Assembly: GCF_017638545.1 (NCBI RefSeq) | Contig: NZ_CP072110.1 | Location: 3,038,001 to 3,102,000, forward strand | Source: Psychrosphaera ytuae | GTDB taxonomy: Bacteria > Pseudomonadota > Gammaproteobacteria > Enterobacterales > Alteromonadaceae | Length of the DNA stretch: 64,000 nucleotides | Reading direction: 5' to 3' | Shown here: positions 44,926-52,905 of the stretch, in pieces | Layout of the letters: each line of letters opens with the position of its first letter | How positions within the stretch are numbered: position 1 is the stretch's first letter | Translations under genes and position numbers: made by a program | The notes under the pieces: model-generated | Seen by the model: only the letters and a program-made list of their open reading frames with translations | Told to the model about the DNA's origin: nothing | Database searches by the model: none

Positions 44926-45279
44926 ATGCCGCAATTAGAAATGTTTCAGATACCGAGTCCGTGTATTGGGATTTGCCAAAATGGTCCCAATGGCTACTGC
45001 TATGGTTGTTTTAGAAGTCGAGATGAGCGGTTTTATTGGACCAAGTTAGAAGACGAGCAAAAGCGCCATGTTATAAAGCTTTGCAAAATGCGCAAAAGAC
45101 GTTGGCTTGCCAAACAAGAAGAGCGCCGTATCGAGGCTCAAAACTTACCTGCAGATGGTCATCAGGTCTCAAAACACTCAACTCAAGAGTTGTTTTCTTC
45201 AAACACTTCAGATAACTCCTCCATCGACCAGGACGGGCAAAGTTCCTTCGATATGTTTGGCTTTGATGAGCCAAAATAA
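44926..45279 (+). CDS. DUF1289 family Cys-rich protein
   Basis: A 117-residue protein. The N-terminal half is the DUF1289 motif: PSPCIGICQNGPNGYCYGCFRSRDE, four or five Cys that may bind an iron-sulfur cluster or zinc, then WTKLEDEQKRHVIKLCKMRKRRW. The C-terminal half is a polar, probably disordered tail. Function unknown; it lies between fadR and a TonB-dependent receptor on the same strand but is separated from both. Confidence 0.8.
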   Translation: MPQLEMFQIPSPCIGICQNGPNGYCYGCFRSRDERFYWTKLEDEQKRHVIKLCKMRKRRWLAKQEERRIEAQNLPADGHQVSKHSTQELFSSNTSDNSSIDQDGQSSFDMFGFDEPK

Positions 45280-45452
45280 AAGTTCAAATAGAAACTGTTT
45301 AACAAAGGATTACATTTAATTCTCTCGCTTTAACAAGTTGCAACATTTGTTTCATTATTCTTTGCTAACCTTAAACTGAACTCAATGGTCTTTTTTATCG
45401 TAAAGGCTTGATATCGTTAAAATCCTGTTTTGCATTTCAAAGGAAATCAATA

Positions 45453-47558
45453 ATGCACAGTGCCAATCGAACTTCAGTGGCTATTGCCGTTTTAACTGCC
45501 ATTCTTTGTACTTCTTATAGTCAATTTACTTGGGCCCAAAGCCAACAGGCTGTCGAGGACGACGAGCCCACTTCTAAAATAGAAAAAATTAGAGTGATTG
45601 GTGCTAAAGATGCAGGACTGGAATTAAGCTCAGAAAAAATTCTCAAAGTGCCAGGGGCGGGCAATGATCCGATAAAGGCAATTGAAAGTTTACCAGGTGT
45701 AGTTTTGGCGCGAGGGTTTGCACCTGCAGTTCGTGGTAGCTCTCCCAATGATATGTACTATCAATCTGATGACGTTCCCGTCGGTAATGTATTCCACTTA
45801 GATAGCTTTAGTACGTTTCATCCGAATTTGATCCAAAGCTTTGAATTAAAAACTGGGGCATGGGAAGCTGAATTTTATGATGCCATTGGTGGAGTGATTG
45901 ACACACGCTTGCGCGAGCCTGAAGCGATTGAACCTAGGTTTATCTTTGATTTGAGCTTTTTACGCACGGGGTTACTTTATGAGTCAAAGGTAGGTGACGA
46001 CTCAGCGATGTATTTTGCGGTTCGCCAAAGCCTTGTGCATCTTTATATCGAAAACATTTTAGAGGACGAAGAAGACTTTAGTTTTGATCAAGCTCCCATC
46101 AACAATGACTATCAATTTAAGTTTGTAACCGCGATAAATGACGATAATAAACTAACGGTCCAAGCAACAGGATCCAATGATGAAGTCGCGCTATTGTTTG
46201 ATGATAATTCTGATGAAGTGCTCAAGAATCCGGATTTACGAGGCGAAATAGGTGCAGATCAGTATTATCACAATCAAAGTTTGATTTGGACCAACTACAG
46301 CGAGTATGGCGAGACAAAAACCATTCTTAACCGATTAGAACGCAGTGGCGACATTGTTATTGGCCAAATATTAGATTTGGATGCCACGACCACTGACTAC
46401 CTCTTCAAAGTCAAAAATAATCAAGAAATAAACCAAGGTGAATTGTTCGTAGGAGCAGAATGGCGTCGTCAAAATGTCGATTATGCCGTAACCGGTAAAC
46501 AACAGCCATGTAATAATGAGTTTGAGATATGTCCACCCACTTATTACAGCGACTCGACCTTTGAGCAAAGCAGTATCGATATTAACTTTACAGCTTTATA
46601 TGCTGATTATGATTGGGATGTAACTGAGGACTGGACCGCGAAGCTTGGGGTAGTTTATTCACACAATGATTACACGGACGAATCGTTTATTGAGCCGAGG
46701 GCGACAATTCGTTGGCAAGTGAGTAATGACTATCGTATCAAGTTGGCTGCGGGTCAACATCATCAATGGTTTAGACAATACAAGTACTTATCAGAAACCT
46801 TTGGTGCCAAAGAGCTAGAGCTGGTCACCTCTGATCATTATGTTGCTGGCTTGGAGTACGTAGGTGATTCTGATTGGGCATGGCGATTAGAAACATACTA
46901 CAAAGAGATGGATAAGCTCATCGTCAGTAACCCAGCTCAACAGAGTAACAGCTTGTCAGAGCAGGGTATGTCGGGTAGCGCCCCAAACTACTTAAATGCC
47001 GGTGTTGGTGACGCTTACGGCGTCGAGTTTTTGCTAAACAAAGCAATTTCCAATAAATGGTATGGTTGGGTGAGTATCGCCTACAGTCATACCGAGCGTT
47101 ATAACCCCATCACGGGCAAAGAATTTGACTTTGAATATGACTTGCCATGGATAGTAAACATGGTCGCGAACTATGAATACAACGAACGTTGGCAAATTGG
47201 CGGACGCTGGCGCTTGCAAAGTGGTGCGCTAACAACACCTATTGTAGGTGCTGATGCTGTCTATCCTCTTGATAGTAACGGCCAACCAGATCAAAGCCAA
47301 GATGCTATTTTTTATGATCCTATTGAAGGTGAGTTTAACTCAGAGCGCCTAGACTATTTCCATCGTTTAGACGTACGTGTCGATTATAAAACAGAGTGGT
47401 TTGGTAAACAGACAAATGTCTATTTTGAAGTGCTCAACGTATACGGCCAAAAAAGCGTAGAAGGGTACGAATACAATGCCGATTACACGGAGCGGGAAGA
47501 GGAATATCAATTTCCTGAATCGCCCATTCCTTCGATAGGTTTTCAAATGGTTTTTTAA
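45453..47558 (+). CDS. TonB-dependent outer-membrane receptor
   Basis: A 701-residue outer-membrane receptor. ATG 45453 has AGGAAATC upstream and gives a clean signal peptide (VAIAVLTAILCTSYSQFTWAQS). A TonB-box-like KIEKIRVIGAK is followed by a plug domain (DPIKAIESLPGVVLARGFAPAVRGSSPNDMYY shortened: VRGSSPND, GAWEAEFYDAIGGVID) and a 22-strand-type barrel ending in the aromatic GFQMVF needed for outer-membrane insertion. The substrate cannot be told: no siderophore, vitamin or sugar genes are nearby. Confidence 0.87.
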   Translation: MHSANRTSVAIAVLTAILCTSYSQFTWAQSQQAVEDDEPTSKIEKIRVIGAKDAGLELSSEKILKVPGAGNDPIKAIESLPGVVLARGFAPAVRGSSPNDMYYQSDDVPVGNVFHLDSFSTFHPNLIQSFELKTGAWEAEFYDAIGGVIDTRLREPEAIEPRFIFDLSFLRTGLLYESKVGDDSAMYFAVRQSLVHLYIENILEDEEDFSFDQAPINNDYQFKFVTAINDDNKLTVQATGSNDEVALLFDDNSDEVLKNPDLRGEIGADQYYHNQSLIWTNYSEYGETKTILNRLERSGDIVIGQILDLDATTTDYLFKVKNNQEINQGELFVGAEWRRQNVDYAVTGKQQPCNNEFEICPPTYYSDSTFEQSSIDINFTALYADYDWDVTEDWTAKLGVVYSHNDYTDESFIEPRATIRWQVSNDYRIKLAAGQHHQWFRQYKYLSETFGAKELELVTSDHYVAGLEYVGDSDWAWRLETYYKEMDKLIVSNPAQQSNSLSEQGMSGSAPNYLNAGVGDAYGVEFLLNKAISNKWYGWVSIAYSHTERYNPITGKEFDFEYDLPWIVNMVANYEYNERWQIGGRWRLQSGALTTPIVGADAVYPLDSNGQPDQSQDAIFYDPIEGEFNSERLDYFHRLDVRVDYKTEWFGKQTNVYFEVLNVYGQKSVEGYEYNADYTEREEEYQFPESPIPSIGFQMVF

Positions 47559-47602
47559 AACCAATGCAGCAGTCAAAACGAATTCTGTAAAAAGAGTATT
47601 AA

Positions 47603-47625
47603 AAAACGGGCATGGAGCCCGTTTT
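47603..47625. terminator. Bidirectional terminator after TonB receptor
   Basis: AAAACGGGC (47603-47611), loop ATGGA, GCCCGTTTT (47617-47625). T-rich on both sides; ends the receptor gene and the convergent yceI. Confidence 0.9.
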
Positions 47626-47672
47626 CATTTTCAATTTCAAATAGTAGCTAGATGAAACATCGTATCGACCAA

Positions 47673-48239
47673 TTATTGGCGAATACCTTCGATGTGTAGT
47701 TCTAGTTCAACGTTTCCTACCCACGCGCTCTTAAAGTCGTAATCAGCAACGTTGATGGTTGTTGTGCCAGAGAAGCCTGCACGGTATCCACCCCATGGAT
47801 CTTTACCTTCACCAATTTTAACTGCATCGATTACGATAGGCTTAGTCACACCGTGAAGCGTAAAGTTGCCTTCTACTTTCAATTTATTGTCACCTAAATC
47901 AGTGATTTTTGTACTTACAAATTTTGATTTAGGGAATTTATCAACTGACAAAAAGTCTTCGCTGCGCAAGTGCTTATCACGCTCAGCGTGGTTACTGTCA
48001 ATACTCGCTGGATTGATATCAACGGTGATCTTACTTGCGTTGATGTTGTTTGGATCGAAGTCAAACTCACCGTCAAACTCGTTAAAACGACCCGTTAACC
48101 AGCTATAACCTAAATGCGAAGCTTTAAAGTTAATGAAAGCGTGTGCACCTTTGATGTCGATTTTGTACTTAGCTGCGTCTGCAACAAAACTTACGCTAAG
48201 AGCTGCGAAAGCTAATGCAGAAATAAGAATGTTTTTCAT
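47673..48239 (-). CDS. yceI: YceI family periplasmic lipid-binding protein
   Basis: A 188-residue periplasmic protein with a signal peptide (to about residue 22, FVADAA) and a YceI-type barrel: IDIKGAHAFINFKASHLGYS, FNEFDGEFDFDPN, NFTLHGVTKPIVID. The family binds isoprenoid lipids. It is encoded 31 nt downstream of a cytochrome b561, a common pairing that suggests a role linked to quinones. Confidence 0.92.
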   Translation of the reverse strand: MKNILISALAFAALSVSFVADAAKYKIDIKGAHAFINFKASHLGYSWLTGRFNEFDGEFDFDPNNINASKITVDINPASIDSNHAERDKHLRSEDFLSVDKFPKSKFVSTKITDLGDNKLKVEGNFTLHGVTKPIVIDAVKIGEGKDPWGGYRAGFSGTTTINVADYDFKSAWVGNVELELHIEGIRQ

Positions 48240-48270
48240 GTTTTATTCCTTTGTTAGTTAATGATTATTT

Positions 48271-48813
48271 TTAATTGGGTTTGATCATACGAATAAGAGT
48301 ACGGTCTTTATTCAAAAAGTGATGTTTTAATGCGGCGACAATATGTAAGGCTACTACCCCCATAAGAATATAGGCGCCCCATTCATGAATGTCACCTGCT
48401 ACATCTTCTTGATTTTCAATAAATTCACCTAAGCTTGGTACTTCAAATAAACCAAATACTTCTATACCTCGGCCATCAGCGGTTGAGATTAAGTAACCGC
48501 TTACCATGATGACTAGCAGCAAAATATATAGTGCGCTATGGCCCAATTTACCGGCACTTTGTTCGAGTTTGGACTCGGCTAGAGCCTGTGGCTTGGGGTT
48601 TATCAACACCCAAAAAACTCTAAACAGAGTCAGCGCCAGCAGCGTTAAACCAACTGACTTATGTAAATCCGGAGCGGTTCGGTACCATTCGCTATAGTAG
48701 CTCAGGTCTACCATCCAAATACCCACAAAAAACAAACCAAAAACGGCAATCGCACTTAACCAATGAATAATGATTTGGATAAGGCCAAATTGGTGTTCGG
48801 TGTTTTTTAACAT
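48271..48813 (-). CDS. cybB: Cytochrome b561, di-heme membrane protein
   Basis: A 180-residue protein with four transmembrane helices. Conserved heme-ligand His occur in IIIHWLSAIAVFGLFF (helix 1), TAPDLHKSVGLTLL (helix 2) and HEWGAYILMGVVALHIVAALKHHF (helix 4), matching the bacterial b561 family (superoxide:ubiquinone oxidoreductase CybB). Co-transcribed with yceI. Confidence 0.9.
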   Translation of the reverse strand: MLKNTEHQFGLIQIIIHWLSAIAVFGLFFVGIWMVDLSYYSEWYRTAPDLHKSVGLTLLALTLFRVFWVLINPKPQALAESKLEQSAGKLGHSALYILLLVIMVSGYLISTADGRGIEVFGLFEVPSLGEFIENQEDVAGDIHEWGAYILMGVVALHIVAALKHHFLNKDRTLIRMIKPN

Positions 48814-48921
48814 AGTGTTACCTCAAAGTTATTTGCCTAAGTTTATCTTCAAAAAACCTGAAGTAAAACGCTAAAAGTTGAATAAAAGGTTCGAATAAAT
48901 AGAATAGTACAATCAACGCGT

Positions 48922-49443
48922 TTATAGTTTTATTACGCCACCTTCGTCATGGACGGTAAATGACGTAATTCGCCATTCACTTTCTTGTTTTCTCAACATG
49001 AAAGTTACACCCACTCTATTGAACACGGCATTGTTTTCATCGTATCGGACGGCGGTGTTACTCGACATCGCAAGGTTCTTATCAAGTATTTTGATGTTTA
49101 CGTCATCCCAATCAATGCGACGTACGCCTTGTTTTTCTAGATTGTCTAAGAAGCGCTGGGTCTGAACATAAAAAGCTTCTGCGTCTATGACATAGGGCTT
49201 TACGGAAGAGGACATGACCATTATAGAGTCATGATATAAATAGGGCTGTGATTTAAATTCGTTTTGACTGATGTAGTGATTGTACTTTGCCATGTAAGCT
49301 TCAAAAAAAGCTTCGATGTTTTTCACCTCTTGACTTGCTGAGGTATTGGTTTGAGGTTTTAAGGGCTCACTTTGAGGTTGAGTTGAGAAGGTAAAACATC
49401 CACAGAGTAGTGCAGCGATGCTGTATTTAAGATGGGCTTTCAT
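48922..49443 (-). CDS. NTF2-like putative lipoprotein
   Basis: A 173-residue exported protein. ATG 49443 has GGAAT upstream and gives a signal sequence MKAHLKYSIAALLCGC that ends in a lipobox-like LCGC. The mature part looks like a SnoaL/NTF2 fold (IEAFFEAYMAKYNHYISQN, WRITSFTVHDEGG). Function unknown. The longer frame opening at 49473 has no good ribosome site. Confidence 0.6.
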   Translation of the reverse strand: MKAHLKYSIAALLCGCFTFSTQPQSEPLKPQTNTSASQEVKNIEAFFEAYMAKYNHYISQNEFKSQPYLYHDSIMVMSSSVKPYVIDAEAFYVQTQRFLDNLEKQGVRRIDWDDVNIKILDKNLAMSSNTAVRYDENNAVFNRVGVTFMLRKQESEWRITSFTVHDEGGVIKL

Positions 49444-49607
49444 GATAATTCCTTTTTGGCTCTGGTGAAACAAAAGGGAAAAACGACACCCGATACAACT
49501 GCTTCATTATTGTTTGTAACAAATGGATACATTAACAACAATGTAGCAGTAAAAAGGGCTGGGGTGTCGACCGTTAAACGGGTTAGCTTGTAGAGTCGTG
49601 GCTTTTG

Positions 49608-50297
49608 CTATTTTTTCTTTTTAGCCTTCTCTTTGAGCACTTCATTAATAAAGCTTTTGCGGCCAAACTGTCGAGTGATAATACACTTGTCTAAATCAAA
49701 GCCTCTTGCCGGGCAGTACTCCCTGCCGTAGTAAATGATTTGTAGATGCAGGTCATTCCAGCGATCGCGTGGAAATAGGCGCTTGCCATCACGTTCTGTT
49801 TGCTCGACACTTTTCCCGTTGGATAAGCCCCAGCGGTACATCAAACGATGGATGTGAGTATCGACCGGAAACGCTGGTACATTAAAGGCTTGAGCCATAA
49901 CCACAGATGCGGTTTTGTGGCCGACACCCGGCATAGCCTCAAGCGATTTAAAGTCTTTTGGAACTTCACCGCCATGTTGTTTGATGATCATGTCTGACAG
50001 ATGCCAAATGCCTTTTGACTTCATTGGTGACAAGCCACAAGGTTTAATGATCTCCTTGATTTCCTCTATGGTCATCTTGACCATGTCGTAAGGATTATCC
50101 GCTTTTGCGAATAGCTTTGGAGTGATTTGGTTAACGCGCTCGTCGGTGCATTGCGCTGACAATAAAACCGCTATAAGTAAAGTGTATGGGTCTTTGTGAT
50201 CAAGTGGGATCGGGACCTCGGGATATAACTCATCCAAGATCTCCATGATAGCTTGTACTTTTTCTTGTTTTGTTATGGTTTTATTTACTTCAGTCAT
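49608..50297 (-). CDS. nth: Endonuclease III, iron-sulfur motif incomplete
   Basis: A 229-residue DNA glycosylase/AP lyase that removes oxidised pyrimidines. The helix-hairpin-helix and catalytic Lys are in LEAMPGVGHKTASVV (Lys128) and the catalytic Asp in FPVDTHIHRL (Asp146). The [4Fe-4S] loop of classical Nth (Cys-x6-Cys-x2-Cys-x5-Cys) is broken: only Cys195 (YCPARGFDLD) and Cys205 (KCIITRQFG) remain, and the second and fourth positions are not Cys. YGREY-PARG-x-LDK-IIT and the LDHKDPYTLLIAVLLSAQ-TD block resemble cluster-less Nth of Bacteroidota. It is still the last gene after rnfE, as in E. coli. Confidence 0.92.
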   Translation of the reverse strand: MTEVNKTITKQEKVQAIMEILDELYPEVPIPLDHKDPYTLLIAVLLSAQCTDERVNQITPKLFAKADNPYDMVKMTIEEIKEIIKPCGLSPMKSKGIWHLSDMIIKQHGGEVPKDFKSLEAMPGVGHKTASVVMAQAFNVPAFPVDTHIHRLMYRWGLSNGKSVEQTERDGKRLFPRDRWNDLHLQIIYYGREYCPARGFDLDKCIITRQFGRKSFINEVLKEKAKKKK

Positions 50298-50319
50298 TAC
50301 CGGTTCTTAATCTTTTGAA

Positions 50320-51093
50320 TTAGCCTACGTGAGTGACACGTGCGCGTTCTACCTTTTTGTTCTGTTTTTGTTTTTTACTCGCTTGTTTAGCATCAATCAC
50401 ATTTTTAATGGCGATAATGAGACCCATACCGATAAAGGCACCAGGTGGCAATATAGCCAGTAAAAACTGTTGTTCAAACTCAAAAACTTGTACTTTCATA
50501 GACGTTGCCCAGTCGCCAAACAATAAGTGAGCACCGTCAAATAACGTACCTTGGCCGAGTATTTCTCGAGCGCCGCCCAATAATACTAAAACGACGGCAA
50601 AGCCCAGTCCCATCATAAGTCCGTCAACTGCAGACTCTAATGGCGCATTTTTGGAGGCAAATGCTTCTGCACGGCCAATGATCGCGCAGTTGGTCACGAT
50701 TAACGGAATAAAAATACCCAATGATAGATACAAACCAAATGTGTACGCGTTCATCAGTAATTGAATGATGGTAACAAACGACGCAATGATCATGATGAAA
50801 ACCGGAATACGGATTTCTTTGGTTACCCATTGTTTCACCAAGCTTACGGTAAGGTTTGAAACAACCAGCACGAGCAACGTCGCGATCGCAAGACCCAAAG
50901 CATTAATAAAAGTATTGGTAACCGCCAGCAGTGGACACAGGCCCAGTAGTTGAACAAGGGCAGGGTTATTCGTCCATAAACCTGAACGAATGATCTCGCG
51001 CCAATCGGTTGCTGGCTTATCTGCTGTATTTGAGGCTTCTATCGCTGCAGCCTCGGTATTCTTCATTGATTCTGTGCTTGAGTTGGCAGTCAT
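50320..51093 (-). CDS. rnfE: Rnf electron-transport complex subunit RnfE
   Basis: A 257-residue inner-membrane subunit with about six helices of the RnfA/E type (LVQLLGLCPLLAVTNTFINALGLAIAT, and FIPLIVTNCAIIGRAEAFA). The Rnf complex couples electron flow between ferredoxin or SoxR-like partners and NADH to ion transport. The N-terminal 30 residues form an extra polar extension. ATGA overlap with rnfG. Confidence 0.95.
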   Translation of the reverse strand: MTANSSTESMKNTEAAAIEASNTADKPATDWREIIRSGLWTNNPALVQLLGLCPLLAVTNTFINALGLAIATLLVLVVSNLTVSLVKQWVTKEIRIPVFIMIIASFVTIIQLLMNAYTFGLYLSLGIFIPLIVTNCAIIGRAEAFASKNAPLESAVDGLMMGLGFAVVLVLLGGAREILGQGTLFDGAHLLFGDWATSMKVQVFEFEQQFLLAILPPGAFIGMGLIIAIKNVIDAKQASKKQKQNKKVERARVTHVG

Positions 51094-51836
51094 TCGTTAT
51101 CTACCTCTTTATTTGATTTTTGCTCAAGTTCTAAGTCTGAGCTCAAGCCACCTGTAGTTTGTGATTCAGGTGCCACTTCACATTGATTGGGTGCAGAAAA
51201 TAGAGCGTCAAAAGATTGGGTAGCTCGATAAATACTGCCGCGAAGCTGATTAACCATAGCTCGTGGAGTAATCGTAGCGCCAGTAAATTGGTCGAACTGG
51301 CCTCCGTCTTTTTTGATATACCACTTGGGATCAGCGTCAGACTCGACGGCTTTACCTGCAAACTCTAAAATCCAATTTGATTTAGCCAGCTCAATCTTGT
51401 CTCCTAAACCTGGCGTCTCTTGGTGTTCCAGAGTTCTTACGCCTTGTACGATTCCATTTTTATCAACGGCGACCATCATGGTGATTTTACCGTTGTAGCC
51501 ATTATTGGTTTGAGTCTGAAATACAACGGCATATGGTGCACTGTCTAATGTGGCACGATAGACAGTGACAGGCGAACTATGTCCAGTTAATTCAAAATCA
51601 GTAATCTCGGTACAATTGAATAAGGGGTTGTTATCAAACTTACTTTGGTCAAGCACCTGAGTTAGCTTGTTGAGTACGTTTTGTTGTTTTTGATGCTCTA
51701 TGACCGGCTTAGTTAACAGGTGAGTTAGAGCCACAAATAGCGTACACACGGCTGCAAAGGCTGTCAGTAGCAGAGCATTTTTACGCGTAGTTAATAAGGT
51801 CACACGATTATTGGGATTAGGTGATGTATCAGACAT
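51090..51836 (-). CDS. rnfG: Rnf complex subunit RnfG, flavoprotein
   Basis: A 248-residue subunit with one N-terminal helix (NALLLTAFAAVCTLFVALTHLL) and a periplasmic FMN domain. FMN is bound covalently to the Thr in the motif FTGATITPRAM. ETPGLGDKIE is another Rnf/Nqr landmark. Starts directly after rnfD (1-nt overlap). Confidence 0.95.
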   Translation of the reverse strand: MSDTSPNPNNRVTLLTTRKNALLLTAFAAVCTLFVALTHLLTKPVIEHQKQQNVLNKLTQVLDQSKFDNNPLFNCTEITDFELTGHSSPVTVYRATLDSAPYAVVFQTQTNNGYNGKITMMVAVDKNGIVQGVRTLEHQETPGLGDKIELAKSNWILEFAGKAVESDADPKWYIKKDGGQFDQFTGATITPRAMVNQLRGSIYRATQSFDALFSAPNQCEVAPESQTTGGLSSDLELEQKSNKEVDNE

Positions 51837-52900
51837 TATTTCCTCTTATGACCGTATACTCGAGGTTGTGTGTAATGATCAATAAGCGGTACACACATAT
51901 TCGCTATTAAAACTGCAAATGCGACGCCGTCAGGGTAACCACCCATGTGACGAATAATGAACACCAAACAGCCAATCATGGCACCAAATATAAGTCGGCC
52001 TCTTGGCGTTGTCGATGCAGAGACTGGGTCGGTGGCAATGAAAAAAGCACCAAACATGGCTGCACCTGTAAACAAATGCATCGTAGGCGGATAGGTTAAA
52101 TCAGGTGAAATTGCAGTACTGATGAATGCACAAACAAAGAGTGCAGTCAGCATACCCACAGGTATATGCCAACGAATAACGCCCTTCATGATCAGCCAAA
52201 TACCACCAATAAGGTAGGCTAGGTTAATCCATTGCGACGCTAAGCCGCCATATTCGCCAAAAATAGGGGCTGCTAATACCTCGGTAGAAGTGAGTTGTTT
52301 ACCCACTGCGTTTTTAAAGTGGTCTAGCGGCGTTGCCATGGACGAGCCATCAACCAGTAAACGCAGTTGGTCAATGCTGTAACCTTCAACGCTATAGCCA
52401 GTGAATATCACTGATAAAGCATCAAAAAAGCCGATTTCGTTGAGCATTAATGATTGTGCCGGTAGCCAATTCGTCATAGCGACAGGAAACGAAATCAGCA
52501 GTACGACATAACCAGCCATGGCTGGATTAAATAGGTTAAAGCCCAGGCCACCATACAATTGTTTTACGATAACAATCGCAAAGCCAACACCAATAACACT
52601 AACCCACCATGGCGCTAGAGAAGGAATGCTCAGCGCCAATAAGAGGCCTGTCAAGATTGCCGAGCCATCTGATAACGTACGGCGTACTTTCTTTTCTCTT
52701 AAGCTTAAAATAATCGCTTCTGCAACTATAGCTACGGCAACACAGAGCACCAATTGAATCAATGTGCCCCAGCCAAAAAAATACAGTTGAGCAAGTAGGC
52801 CAGGAATAGTCGCATAACAAACGGTACGCATGACCTGATTTGTGGTCATGCCCATAGCACCATGTGGCGAACTTTTAAAAATGGTCGAGAATAACGACAT
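51836..52900 (-). CDS. rnfD: Rnf complex subunit RnfD
   Basis: A 354-residue polytopic membrane subunit related to NqrB. About nine helices; landmarks are GGLGFNLFNPAMAGYVVLL, the flavin-region SSMATPLDHF and FFIATDPVSASTTPRGRLIFG. It forms the membrane core of Rnf together with RnfA and RnfE. Five nt separate it from rnfC. Confidence 0.95.
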   Translation of the reverse strand: MSLFSTIFKSSPHGAMGMTTNQVMRTVCYATIPGLLAQLYFFGWGTLIQLVLCVAVAIVAEAIILSLREKKVRRTLSDGSAILTGLLLALSIPSLAPWWVSVIGVGFAIVIVKQLYGGLGFNLFNPAMAGYVVLLISFPVAMTNWLPAQSLMLNEIGFFDALSVIFTGYSVEGYSIDQLRLLVDGSSMATPLDHFKNAVGKQLTSTEVLAAPIFGEYGGLASQWINLAYLIGGIWLIMKGVIRWHIPVGMLTALFVCAFISTAISPDLTYPPTMHLFTGAAMFGAFFIATDPVSASTTPRGRLIFGAMIGCLVFIIRHMGGYPDGVAFAVLIANMCVPLIDHYTQPRVYGHKRK

Positions 52901-52905
52901 GATGA

